Assembly (NCBI GenBank): GCA_027576995.1
Contig: JANBQC010000020.1
Location: 1 to 64,000, forward strand
Direction of reading: 5' to 3'
DNA: 64,000 bases
Origin: Dimargaris cristalligena
Lineage: Eukaryota > Kickxellomycota > Dimargaritomycetes > Dimargaritales > Dimargaritaceae
Program-made: the position numbers and the translations under genes
Notes under the pieces: generated by a model
Databases searched by the model: none
What the model was told of the DNA's origin: nothing
Seen by the model: only the letters and a program-made list of their open reading frames with translations
In this document: positions 44,481 through 55,700 of the stretch, piece after piece
Layout of the letters: every line of letters begins with the position of its first letter
Numbering within the stretch: position 1 is the stretch's first letter

Positions 44481-47220
44481 CTAGATATTTACCCTATCTA
44501 GGATCTCGGTCAATTTAAGCGAGTAGTCCGAGTGGTAGGCCACGATGTCACTCAGGTCTACATTCTCGATCCGACCATCGGGGTTAGCCACAGCATCATC
44601 AACGCCCGTCAGTCCAATCATGTGGATACTCAGGGCCTGGACCCGATACAGGTAGGCCAAGATCCAGTCATTGGTCGAATAGCCCACGACAATGCGCCGG
44701 GCCACCACCCGCCGGACGGCGGCCCAGGAATCCCGTTGGTTACCCTGGAACGGTCCGCCCAACAAGACAACGCTGTCGATGAGCCCTTCATTGGCCGGAT
44801 TTTGGGCCAATACCTGGAGACAGCGGAAAATGGTGAGTGCCCCGAGGGAGTAACCCACGAGGATGGTGGGTCGATTGCCCTGGGGTTGGGGTTCTATTTC
44901 TTCTTTGCCATCTCTTCCTCCACCTTCGGCTCGGCGGCGAAGGACGTCCGCCAACACTTCCCCCGCTTTAGTGGCCCGATTTAGGCCCACGGCCCAGGGA
45001 TTGTCGATGATTTGCGCCATTTTCACAATAGCAAACGGCCACGCCAGCGCGGACATGAGGGTCGCCAATACGGTTTGTTGGAGTACCGTGGTGGCGGCGT
45101 AAGTGACGGCTTCGGTACCGACCAAATCGCGGAAAGCGGTACCCACTTCGAGGAGGGCGGTGGTTTCGAAATGCAGGACGTAGGCGTCGGTGGGGTGGGG
45201 CGGTTGGCGGCGGCCGGGATGGTGATAGTAATAGGGGAGCCAGAGGGAACGGGCTTCGGCGGTATCAACGGTTAGGAACCCCGGGACGAGAATGGTCGCC
45301 ACGAGTGAGGGGATGGGTAGGCGGTCTTCCGGGCGAATGAGATCTTCGAAATAGAACTCGGAGAGACCGCGGACCCGCCGGCTCATGCGATAGCCTGTCG
45401 AGCGTGGGTGAGTAAATAACATTACATAATTGGCAGAATAGCAGTGGTTCATAAACATAATTTCAGGTATATATATATAATTCCACCTAAATTCATGGAC
45501 GGTGATGGTCTAGCCATTTTTAAATCAGGATCCCATTTATCACCCCGTCATATCCTTAGAAGAGGGGTATATATATATATACAGACTATTACGCCGGTTT
45601 TTCTTACCTGTTAGACCGCCCCCCGCTAACCCAAACAATGACCCGATCAACGCCGCACCGCCCGCGGTCGACAAGAAGGCCAGGCCCGTAATGCTCAGCG
45701 CCCCTAATCCAGCCACCACCAGGGGGGTAGCCAACCCGGCCGTCAGCCCAATCGCGGTGGCCCCCAACACCGTGGCCGCTCCGGTCGCCACGTATTTCCA
45801 GAACCGGTTTTTCTGGCGGGTCTGGGCCATGGCGGATGCGGCGGTATCCCGGTGCTGCAGGAGAATGGAGTTGGGGGCCGTTGATGTCGATACCCCTCCG
45901 GCCGCTTTGGATTGTTGGGCAACGGCTTCTTCTAGCGTCATGAAGAGGGATTGGGAAGCCCATTTCTCGGCTTCCAGAACGCGTCGGTAGCCATCCCCAT
46001 TTCCGTTACCTTGCGTATCCGTGGTTACGGCCTTGGTCATGATGGAAACATCGGAACTGGTACTGATACTGGGACTATTACTGGTACTGTTATCATTGCT
46101 ATTAGTATTGCTACTACTAACCCCTCTCCCATTGACAGGGGGTTGGGAGTCGGGGTTGAAATCCAGTAGTGTATTAACGGCCCAGAGAACCGCCCGCGAC
46201 CGGGCATCGTAGGCAAACATATATTTCTGGGGGTCGAAGTCAATCGGCGGGGATTCCGATGAAGCGGAGGAGTGGGAGGGAGCCATGGAGGTCGATTTGG
46301 AGTGGGTCGGAGAAGCCGAGGGGGACGCGGGGATTGATGTGGATGTCGGGGAGCCTGCGGTGGGGATATCCAGACTATCGGTTGCCGGATCGGGGCCTAT
46401 GGATCCCGCCGAGGACGAGGTAGTGGGATCGGGAGAGGCGGCTCGCTCCCGAGGAGTGTCGTACTCGGAATCAAACTTGGCCATATCCACGCTAAACAAA
46501 GTGGCGACGGGGGATTTAATGACCTGATGACTGCCGAATTCGGTTCCTTTATCCATAGCCTCCTTGATGGGGGACAAGCCGGCGGCGGGATTAACCGGCG
46601 ACAACGAAGACGCCCCGGGATCTAGGCGGGGCTCGGGTTCGCTGGGGGGTGGGATGTGGGAAAAGCCCAGGGCCACCAGCAGAATGTTCATGAGGATAAT
46701 TTCCCGTAGGGGCTGCTGGTGGGGTTGGGTTTCGTCGCCCCCTTTTAGAGCGGCTTTTGCTTCTTCTTGCTGGAGGTGTTCCGCAATGATCATAATCAGT
46801 GCCGTTTGATCTTGCTGTGATTCGGCCTGGGGGAATAAATCGGGGTCTATTGCGTCGATTTATTAAGGAGGGAGGAGGGGTAAACATATTGAAATAATGG
46901 TATCCAGTGCATTAGACCTTATAAGTCAATGGATAAGAGGGGAAAGGGTTCCAGACGACAGCACCACCGAGGTGTTTTGCGGGGTGTGGTGTGGCGTGGT
47001 AAGGAGAGGGTGGGTTAGTGAGGGTATGGTACTTACCGATATCGTCCAACCCGAACCAGTTGTATACAGCCTGGTTGAAATGGGCCAGCCATTCGGTAGG
47101 CCGGCTATCGCTATGGCCATCCACCCGCCGGGCCACTTGGGTACATAGCATCGCCAGCGAAACACGCAGAGACGAAGGCCATTGCAACAGGGTTCGCCGG
47201 TACTGAAAGAGTCTATCCAT
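44481..47220 (-). CDS. DUF726 (TMCO4-like) membrane-associated alpha/beta hydrolase
   Basis: Three exons: 47220-47037, 46810-45608 and 45394-44481, all joins phase 1, total 766 residues. The first donor and last junction are canonical; the exon 2 acceptor that keeps the frame ends in AAG, which is weaker than usual and is the least certain join. Exon 1 encodes an N-terminal helical region (MDRLFQYRR to GLDDI) continuing into MIIAEHLQQEEAK. A long Ser/Pro/Asn-rich insertion separates this from a glycine/alanine-rich hydrophobic hairpin (about 400-460), as in TMCO4 proteins. The C-terminal domain has the hydrolase pattern: VPGFL strand, GYSLGAL nucleophile elbow (~643) and LLGGPFQG. Family members are predicted Ser hydrolases of the endomembrane system with no firmly known substrate. 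The insertion makes it longer than most relatives. Confidence 0.88.
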
Positions 47221-48048
47221 GCGAGTTGCTATATATATATATTTGTAAGAGAAGAGAAAGTATGGGTCGAAGTAGAATAGCTGAGGAATTCCTTGCGATT
47301 GAAACCAGGGAATGGCGTGCAATGAAACGGGACTGGACTAGGAAGGGTGTGGGCTATTTCAACAGGCGACCTGCGTGGTTTAAGAAGTGCTAATGCCAAG
47401 ACAGGTAGCCTTTTACAAGTGTTTCTGACTGGGGCATACGTATGCCCTAGAATCGAGCCCTGTCTGGCAAAGGCCGAGTGTGTCCTTTCCACCAGCGTGA
47501 ATTTCAATGGTAATATGGGTGGGTGTAATAGCCAACCCCGCGATTGCACCCAAATTCAGTTTGATAACTTATTGGTTATTTCCCTATAAGTGTCTCATCA
47601 ATTCTTAAGACTTCTATTTGATAGTCACACAAATGGTCTAAAGGACTATTACTGTAGAATTGTCTCTGGACGTATATGTGTATGTGCCAGCTAGCCAGAA
47701 GCAGCTCTTAGCCAGCCTTTCTTAGTGATCCATCAGCACTAATGTGCACAGATATGTGGGCTGTGTATTGTCTAACCACCACCACTTACTATAGCTTTCC
47801 CATCTCCACATTCCCTGGGGTTTCAGCCCCCTGGGCTATTATTAAGCCGGTCGTTGAAAAGGGAGAAACGGCCAGGAGGGGTGGATGAGTTAAGGGCATA
47901 TTGTTCCACGTCGTCCACGGTCACCCACCCCCACTGGTTTCCTTCTGGGTCTCTTCTACTCTTGTATAGCGTATAACTTACGCATCACCTTGCCCTCAAT
48001 TGCTTGCACTTTTATTTATCCCGCCCACAAAACTCAGCCACCGTGGAC
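47221..48048. other. Divergent promoter region between DUF726 and MOSC genes
   Basis: About 0.83 kb. A TA run (47230-47241) sits right in front of the DUF726 start. CT-rich sequence precedes the MOSC start. No gene seen. Confidence 0.5.
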
Positions 48049-49635
48049 ATGAGCGATATCCAAGTGAGCCGCCTCTTTGTCTATCCCGTCAAGTCGTGCG
48101 CCGGAGTCCCCGTCACGCAGGCCCAAGTGTCCCAAAGTAAGCTGTCTAGCCGCTTAGCCTATGAGTTCTATTCTACGCGCCATTTAATCAACCGTATCCT
48201 AATTGGCTGTGCGACCCTTATAATACCCCCACCTTCCACCCTTCGAACCTGAAACACCGGACATCCCACTGACGTAGCGGGGCTTCAATGGGATCGTCAG
48301 TGGATGGTGACCGACGAAAATTACAAATTCCTGACCCAGCGCCAGGTCGGACGTATGGCGTTGGTCAAGCCCATGTTTACGGGTATAGTCCCGGAACGGG
48401 AGGGTATCTGGCCGGCGGAGAGCGCCAATTCCAACGAAATAGCCGCCTCCTCCCAATCACCCCAACTAATCCTAACCACCACCAACTCGAGCACGGGTAC
48501 CGGTACCAGCAAACTGCCCATGGCTACCGTTGCTGTACCGCTGTACCGTTCCGAATCGGAACGGGCGCAAGAGACCCCGGTGGAGGTCCAGGTATGGGCC
48601 GATATCGTCCCGGCCTACGACGAAGGAAACGAAGTGGCCCGTTGGCTGTCCGCGTTCCTGGGCCGCCCGGTCCGACTCGTCCGGTATGTCATTGAACAAG
48701 GCCAGCGACGTACTAAAGTGTGCCGACCCACTTCAGTGGATATTCAGCAGGCCCGGTTGCAGGGCTCGGAAGTCGATCCCGCTGGTAAACTCCGGGCCCT
48801 GCAGACTCCACCCACGCCCACTGGCAGTGGTAGCAATAGTAGTAGTGATGGTGATGGTGATAATGCCCCCGAGTGGCCCGGGCGGATTATGCTGTCAGAT
48901 GATGCGCCGATTTTAATGGCGTCCGAACTGTCGTTGGCGGATTTGAATGAGCGGTTGGAAACGCCGGTGGATATACGCCATTTCCGACCGAACATTTTAA
49001 TTAACGACCAGGTGACATCGGACACTGCAAAGAGCCCGTCATCAACATCAACATTATCAGCATCGTCCTCGCCCTTGTCAACATCCCCGTCCCTTTTAAC
49101 ACCTTTTCAGGAGGAAACCTGGTGCCGAATTACCATTGTTCCCCAGGATAAAGCGGCTCCCCGGACTAGCGAAACCAACTCCACGCCAGTTCCAACTACG
49201 TTGCTAGTGACGTCCCGGTGCACCCGGTGTGTTCTGACCAACAACAACCCTGATACAGGGATTGCCAACCCTAAGCACCAGCCTTTGAAAACCCTCATGA
49301 GTTACCGGCGGGTTGATCCGGGGGACAAGTACCACAGCTGTTTCGGCATGAACTGCGTGCCCGTTCGCTCAGGTAGGTTTGAGGAACTAACCGTTCCCAG
49401 CTGAGTGTAATTTTTTTTTTAAAAAAAATTGAGATTGGGTTTTCGGATCAAGGCTGCCGGGGGGGGGGCTGAGCCTCTATATCCACTATACCCAAAATAC
49501 TTATGTCGGGGAATTATATCTTACTTATAATACCATCCATTAAACTATTGCTGCATTATAGGACAATCAATCTCTGTCGGCGATCGAGTTTATGTTCAAG
49601 CCACTGGTAAGCATTGCCGAGTAGCGACCGCCTAG
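48049..49635 (+). CDS. MOSC-domain molybdenum protein (mARC/YcbX-like)
   Basis: Three exons: 48049-48136, 48278-49372 and 49562-49635; introns of 141 and 189 nt with GTAAGC and GTAGGT donors, both phase 1; 418 residues. The N-terminal beta-barrel has LFVYPVKSC and, across the first join, QTGLQWDRQWMVTDENYKFLT. The MOSC domain carries SRCTRCVLTNNNPDTG (about 341-356), whose cysteine is expected to bind the molybdenum cofactor, then LMSYRR and FGMNC, and the last exon supplies ISVGDRVYV, which the family requires. mARC enzymes reduce N-hydroxylated compounds at the outer mitochondrial membrane with cytochrome b5. No N-terminal membrane helix is visible here, so localisation is uncertain. Two Ser/Thr/Asp-rich insertions (about 95-115 and 275-300) are unusual. 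The third exon also contains a GGTAAG that could be another donor, so the exact C-terminus is slightly uncertain. Confidence 0.88.
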
Positions 49636-50027
49636 AACGAGAATCGAGTCCCTTTATATAGCTTATATTACATTTTTTGGTGTTTCATTATCATTGCAGT
49701 CAGTTGGTCAGTGTAGTACAGCATAGCCCAAGATCAATTGTATGTTGGATATTTTTTAATACAGTCCAGCCATTTATAAAAAGAAAAATCGACCCCCAAT
49801 TAATTTCACGGGGGTAAACTCAACTACCAGAAATAGATCATATGATACCTATGGGGAGGAGTTTAGTATCAAAACACCTAAAGTATGTTTATTCAACTTA
49901 GGGAGAACGAATGGGGGGCACGGGAGAGAAGGGCAAAAATAAAAATGGCCACGAGGCAAATTGATGGAAAGGGGGGGGGATACATGTAGATTCGATACGG
50001 GATTAAACTAAGTAGAGGATCCCTTAT
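49636..50027. other. Spacer between convergent MOSC and eIF3j genes
   Basis: About 0.4 kb, AT-rich, with both 3' untranslated regions; no feature recognised. Confidence 0.5.
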
Positions 50028-51387
50028 TTACATGAAATCATCAAAGTCATCGTAGTTATTGCTGTAGTCAGTGGTATCCAGCTGCGTTGATTTGGCGGGG
50101 GCGGCCTGGACCTTAGCGGCGGGCTTCTTCGTCTTCTTCTTGCCCTTGGCAGCATCACGGGCGGCCTTTTGCTTATCATTAGCCAGGCTCGAAAGCGAGC
50201 TGGCGGCCTTGCGGACGTCCATATCGGACATGGGCACGCAGATGTCACGGACGAAGGAGTCAACGAAGGTGGAGTAGTACCGTTGGTTCTGTTATTTTTA
50301 AACGAAATATATATATATATATATATGGGTTATTTGGTGAGTACGGGGTTAGTCCGGCTATTGGGATCAGCTCATATGAAAACCGCTGTAATCGTAATCG
50401 CATCATATACTACATCCCAAATGCCTCAGTTAAGTGACCCCAACTAAGGAGTGGGAGTTTGTAGGCGGGAGATTAGAGTCCAAGATATACGATTTCCTTA
50501 CCTGGTACGAGGTGATCCGCTCCACCAACAGCTTGCGGAACTGATCAAAGTCGTCCTTAGTTCTCGGGTTCAGGGAGGCCAAATCATCGCGGAACTTCTG
50601 GTCCTTGATGGTCATGCCGGAGAACAAATCGGCGGCATTTTCCGCATCGGCGTTGAGCTCCCGGTTCCGTTCGGCCTGACGCCGGGCCACGATGTCCTCT
50701 TCGTCCAGCTCCGCGTCACCCTCGACTTCCAGGCCCTGGGCCTTACGCTGGGCCCGCTCTTCCAACTGCTTCTGGCGTTCGGCGTTTTTTTCGGCGATCT
50801 TTTGGGCCACGGTGATGCGCTTCTTGGTGGGAGCAGTCGGGGCGGCCGAGCCATCGTCGACGTCGGAGTCGGAATCATCGGAATCTTCCCACGATTCCTA
50901 TAGTATATGGGACATTGTAATGGGGGAGGGAGAGGGTAGAAAATTGGCACATGTCGGTTATTAGTCGCTGCTATTACGGATGTGGAATAAGTAGTCAAGG
51001 GGGAGTATGGCTGAGCGGGAAAGGTGAAAAGAGATATCCTACGGTTTGCTTAGAGGTGGGCATTGGTAACTTCGGGCAGAGGGAGAGTGATAAAACTTAC
51101 CTTGATTTCAGTATCTTCGGCATCCTCGTCGTCCCAGGTCTTCTTGGTGGGGACAACCACCACGGGAGTGTCGTCAAAATCTTGGGTTTCTGGTTATCGG
51201 TAAAAGTCACGGGCAAACGTAATGTAGAGGGGGTGGGGAATAAGGGGGATAGGGATTCGTTAGTAGGGAGGGAATCGGGCTTGGCTGTGCGGAAGAGAAC
51301 CCCTCTCTCTACCAGGGGTTTTTATACTTCCCGGGCAGTCTCGGGTATAGCGGAGTGTATAGATCAACACTTACCCCAGTCCGACAT
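50028..51387 (-). CDS. HCR1: Translation initiation factor eIF3 subunit j
   Basis: Four exons: 51387-51375 (13 nt), 51189-51101, 50897-50502 and 50288-50028; introns 185, 203 and 213 nt with GTAAG donors, total 252 residues. The 13-nt first exon gives MSDW, joined to ETQDFDDTPVVV, then KTWDDEDAEDTEIK and ESWEDSDDSDSD, the acidic N-terminus typical of eIF3j. A charged helical region (AEKNAERQKQLEERAQRKA) and the conserved DLFSGMTIKDQKF block follow, and the last exon has RYYSTFVDSFVRDIC, a Lys/Ala-rich stretch and a DDFDDFM end. eIF3j binds the 40S subunit near the decoding centre, and in yeast (Hcr1) also helps ribosome recycling and rRNA processing. The acidic WEDSDD motif and DDFM terminus identify it firmly. 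Intron 3 has an AT microsatellite close to its acceptor. Confidence 0.95.
50307..50326 (+). repeat. (AT)n microsatellite inside eIF3j intron 3
   Basis: An AT run about 20-40 nt upstream of the exon 4 acceptor (on the minus strand). Confidence 0.9.
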
Positions 51388-52538
51388 TGTGTATTATTTT
51401 AGAAATAGGAGGAGAAGGAGGAGTAGTATAGTAACTGAAAACGCAAACAACTCGAGAATGGCAGGAGAATGGGATGAGCACGATAGGCGCAATATGAGAT
51501 GAGGCGAACGAAGGAGATTATTAAAGAAACGACTGGCCGGCGGGAATGGGCGGCTAGATCCTTTCTTCTCTTTGACAACTATCCACACCACCAACCTAAT
51601 CTCCCATCGATTCAGTGGTGGATTTTTCTGCCTTTTCCCTTCCCTAAAGTCAACGATGTGCCTAATTGTGCAGGAGAAGGGGGATGCGATGAAACACCTT
51701 TTATCCAAGCCAGCCGCCATTGTGACGAAGAGGTTGGCGAATCTAGCTTAACGATTAATATGCGAATAGATTCAGCCTGGGAGAATGCGGTCACGTGATG
51801 GCTGTGCAGCTGGCATGAGCTGAATTACACCTGGCAGTAATAGTCATATTGTCAGGTTGGTCAACCGGTTGCTCCGAATCCTTAGGTACACTAGGCCAGG
51901 AAGGCTCTTCATCTATAGCTTAACGAGGAATACAAAGAGAACACATCCGTCTGTAAGCTCTTTTCGTAGACCGTGCAGTTCGAATAGTTAATTGTTAAAT
52001 GCTGGTGAATATACCCCGATAGCCCGCCATTCATTTCCAAGGCCTACAATTAATTACACTGCTTAGTAGATTACCGCCCTTTTGATGATGCCATTCCAAT
52101 CGGAAATGCCGGCTAATCATTGAATTAAACCTATTGCTAATGCTGCGGAACCATTAATAAGCCAAACCGCCCCACTTAAATTATTAGTGAGAGAGAGACA
52201 GAGAGAGAACTTTGACAGCTCCAGAGTTCTAGAACAACTAACCAAATGGAAGACAGTTACGCGGCTAAAAGCTGTGCGTGTGTGTGTAGCTAGTTATTAT
52301 TGCTCTCCTCTTCCCCCCACCCATTTTGATCATGCTTCCCCCCTACCTCTTTTCCCCCACCCCAGCTGCCTGGGTTTGTACCCTGTGTATAAACGTCCTA
52401 ATAGCACAACCACTTCCTCAGTCTGACATTCTATTACCCTAACCTTCTATTCTATTCTTTTATTTTACGTTGCCCTATACACCCCCTTCAGCCAATTCCC
52501 CCTTCTCTTCCCCACTTCTCTGCTCGTCCACTTGAATC
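51388..52538. other. Divergent promoter region between eIF3j and COX17
   Basis: About 1.15 kb. A short GA run at 52187-52207 and a strongly CT-rich leader from 52.3 kb lead to the COX17 start. No further gene seen. Confidence 0.5.
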
Positions 52539-52778
52539 ATGGGTGCCTCGCAAAGCAAATCGACTACCCCGGCCACCCCTCTGGCTACCCCCTCCGTGGT
52601 TTCCCCCTCTACCGAACCCAAGCCGGACGGCCCTCCCGCCGGTCTCAAACCCTGCTGCGCCTGCCCCGAAACTAAGAAGGCCCGCGATGAATGTGTCCTC
52701 ATGAAGGGCGAAGAAAACTGCCAGGACCTGATAGAAAAACACAAGCAGTGCCTGCGGGACCTTGGCTTCAAAATTTAA
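52539..52778 (+). CDS. COX17: Cytochrome c oxidase copper chaperone Cox17
   Basis: A single exon of 79 residues. A disordered Ser/Thr/Pro-rich N-terminus (1-35) precedes the folded part: [16 protein letters not shown], then [21 protein letters not shown]. The adjacent CC (about 39-40) binds Cu(I); the remaining cysteines form the twin CX9C pair (C...C and C...C) that is oxidised by the Mia40 pathway in the mitochondrial intermembrane space. Cox17 hands copper to Sco1 and Cox11 for cytochrome c oxidase assembly. The length is close to that of other fungal Cox17 proteins (usually 60-80). The CT-rich leader directly upstream and the lack of other ATGs support the start. Confidence 0.95.
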   Translation: MGASQSKSTTPATPLATPSVVSPSTEPKPDGPPAGLKPCCACPETKKARDECVLMKGEENCQDLIEKHKQCLRDLGFKI

Positions 52779-53651
52779 TTATTTATCCCACCGCCCGGTA
52801 TATTATATCCCTTGACCTCTCTGTCCCCAACCAACCCTCAAATTACTGCCGCCTGTATCACACGCATAAATAGATATGTGCTGTAGATGCGATTGAGGGC
52901 CTCCGAGGCCACCGATTAGTCATACTTATTACTTAAAACTATATGGTAATATCCCATGTTTCATCCATTGTGAATAAATGATAGAGTTCTTTGTTTAAAA
53001 TAATAATAATAATACTTCGGATACAGCTACTGATAATAGTGCCCCGCGATTCTGAGCAATGTTGAAATACTCAGGGTTCAAATAACCGCAATGTCTCTCT
53101 GGTTTTATGCCGCGTGGCTAGTGTCAACCAGTATATGGCCACCCAGATAAAATATAATGTGTAGAATTTAGAAGTACATTAAAAACAGCGCAATAGATGA
53201 GGAGGTGTATGGGTCTTGGTAATGGGATATAAACGGAGATGGATGGAGTGGTGGGTGCATATAGTATGGGTACAGCTAAAGAGAGGCATAAACGGGGACT
53301 GGGCCATATGAAGAACAGCGGATCCATTTACAAAACGGAGTTCCGGAAAGTCCGCAGGTCGGAGTCGAAGAAATACTGGACTCGTCCGCCTTATGGACCG
53401 GGGGGGGGGTAGGTTAATATATGGGAAGTAGGTGGTAATCGTACTGGGTTCAAAATGGCTCCCTCGCATAACAATCATTTGGCTTCCAGGTCTATTTTTT
53501 CTTTTATACATAGCTAGTCATTCGGTTTTGAACAACCATCTGATATCAGGCGGTTTAGGCACTTCCTAATGGCGGGAGAAGACTGGGGGGATAGGCCTGG
53601 CAGAGAGGGGGAGGTGGACGTGTAACGCATATGATTTGGAGAGGGTATCCA
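52779..53651. other. Spacer between convergent COX17 and PTC7-like genes
   Basis: About 0.87 kb of AT-rich sequence with a short AAT run near 53000 and a poly-G run at 53400-53409. No gene seen. Confidence 0.5.
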
Positions 53652-55700
53652 TTAACGGCGGTCGGGGGAGTCTTCCAAGTCCGCCACAACAGCAATCAAT
53701 ACTGTAATGTCGTCGGGTTTACCCCCTTGGTGGTAGAAGCCCTCTTGCATCGCCCGGTTCTGAAACGGGCTGGTGGTGAATCGACTCTCTTCGCTGACCG
53801 ACTTGGCCCGCCGGGCAATGGCCTCGCTAATCAGACCGGGATTGATGTGACTAAGCGAGTCCAGCCGTCGCAGGGACCCCGCAGCGGTGGCCGATGGTGA
53901 TTCTGAAGTCGGGGCGGGGGCCGGTAATACCGGGTTGGCCCGGTTGGCGTCGAGTAACGAAGGTTTAAGAAAGGCGAGGGTGCGGGAAACGGGGCCAGCC
54001 GGCGCATCGGCGGACGGCGGTAGCGTGGGTGGGGAGGGCGTAGCAGGAGTGGTCGGTTGGGGTACGTAGCGTTGGATCTCCTCCAAAATATCCTCGTCGA
54101 ACAAATTATCAAAGAGCCCATCGCTGCCCACCAGGATGATGTCCCCCCGCTGGACCTTGAAGGCAAAGACTTGCGCGTCTTCCGGCCGGTCCGCACACCC
54201 CGTGCCAATCTGGTAGGGGAAGTTGAAGGAGTGTTGCTGCTCCTCGGTACGGAAAACGAATTCCCCCCGGCGGACTACGGCCAGACCACAGTCCCCTAGG
54301 TTAGCGACCCGCAGCTCATCGTCCCGGAGAATGGCCAGACAAGCGGTACTCGAGCCCCGAATTCCCTGTATATATTTACAACCGCCGTATAAGAGGGCAA
54401 AGTAAACAAAGTTTGGCAGCAGATATATAGCAGTCCCATGGTACAGAGTAGAGATGGATAGGTGAGAAAATGTAAGAAAGCAGGCACGGTAGAATAGGGT
54501 ATGGTCTAATATGTACGCGTCATCCGACTGTGATGCTTTGGGCGACAACAATAGCCCCGCAGGTTCTCGGGCTTCTAGCCAGCTGGTGGCGACCCACTCC
54601 CGTTCATTTTGAGCCAAGGAAAAGCACCCGCTTTCCCAGTCGGGACCTATTCCGATAGGGTGCACATGGGTCTGCCATGCTACCGCTCTTGCCTTATTCA
54701 GTATCGACTACTAGGATACCGGATGCGGGACAAGAATCCGCGTACCCAGGGTAAGTGGGAGAACCCAGCGGTGGCTCAGAGTAGATGCGGGGCGTTCTGC
54801 ATAGAGAACCGTGGGCCATGATTCCCAGCCATCCACCCACGGAAAATAGAGCGGCATGTGGGGAAAGGGGAAGCCTTCGGTCTAAGCACTTACCTCAACG
54901 TAGGCGTCCTCCAGGACCTGGGTATAACTCTTTCGCAAAATATCGACGGGGTTGATATCGTAGTAGTGTACGAACTCGTAGTCTTCGATGTTTTCGTATT
55001 TTTCCACTTCAATGTAGGAGTAGTGCATGAGCTTCCGCGAAAAGAGGGCGGGGTTGGCGTTCTTGACTCCCTCCCAGCCCCCTACCCCGTCGGCCACTCC
55101 CAAGGAGTCATGCCGGCAAAAGTAGGCATCTTCGCCACAGCCAACGCTAAGAAAGTCCGGCTCGGCCGGGCCACCCCCTCCCGCACCATTACCGGTGCCG
55201 TTGCCGGGAGCGGGGGTGGATGACGCGGCCCGCCGCTTGGCGGAACGTTTGGGAATACCGCACGCCCCGTGACTGAATTGGTACGACGGATGGCTATCCG
55301 AGACGGCGCCGGTACCGGCCTGGCCGGTTCCCGTACTATCCGTACCCGGGCCAAGGTGGTCTGATACGGCGTGGAGAAGTTCCGACGAATGCTTTAGGAC
55401 CATGCCCGTATGGTAGTAGTAGCGGGAGTCGTTATTGAGCGAGACGCTGTCATCGGAGGCGGCGGGCACGGGGGGTTTCAGCAGACGGGGGGTGACTGAC
55501 GCCCAGGGACTCCCACGACCGGACGACGACGACGAAGGGCCCCCTACAACGTGTCCATAGTGGGGAGTAGCTAGGGTGCTCAGGTTGGGGCTGCTGCCGA
55601 GCCGGTGGGGGGGTCGGACCGGTGGGCCACGGCGACCGAACCAGGTCCATTGGTGTAGGGAGCGACGGGAAGTTTGGGCAGCACGACCAAACGGGCGCAT
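53652..55700 (-). CDS. PTC7: PP2C-type protein phosphatase, Ptc7-like (mitochondrial)
   Basis: Two exons: 55700-54894 and 54365-53652, joined across a 528-nt intron in phase 0, total 506 residues. The N-terminus is rich in Arg, Ser and His without acids (MRPFGRAAQTSRRS), as in a mitochondrial presequence. Metal-binding PP2C motifs are present: GCGEDAYFC and GVADGVGGW (about 202-210), then GSSTACLAIL right after the join, NLGDCGLAV, GSDGLFDNLFDED (about 350) and KPDDITVLIA (about 484). Ptc7 proteins are manganese/magnesium-dependent Ser/Thr phosphatases; yeast Ptc7 controls coenzyme Q synthesis by acting on Coq7. Two Pro/Ser/Gly-rich insertions (about 155-185 and 365-440) interrupt the catalytic domain. 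In yeast, PTC7 itself has a regulated intron giving two products; here the intron sits at a different kind of site, so no parallel is claimed. Confidence 0.92.

Noticed and set aside
49412..49430. A T-run followed by an A-run that could form a hairpin
   Set aside because: It lies inside MOSC intron 2 and is a simple homopolymer pair; no reason to call it a terminator in a eukaryote.
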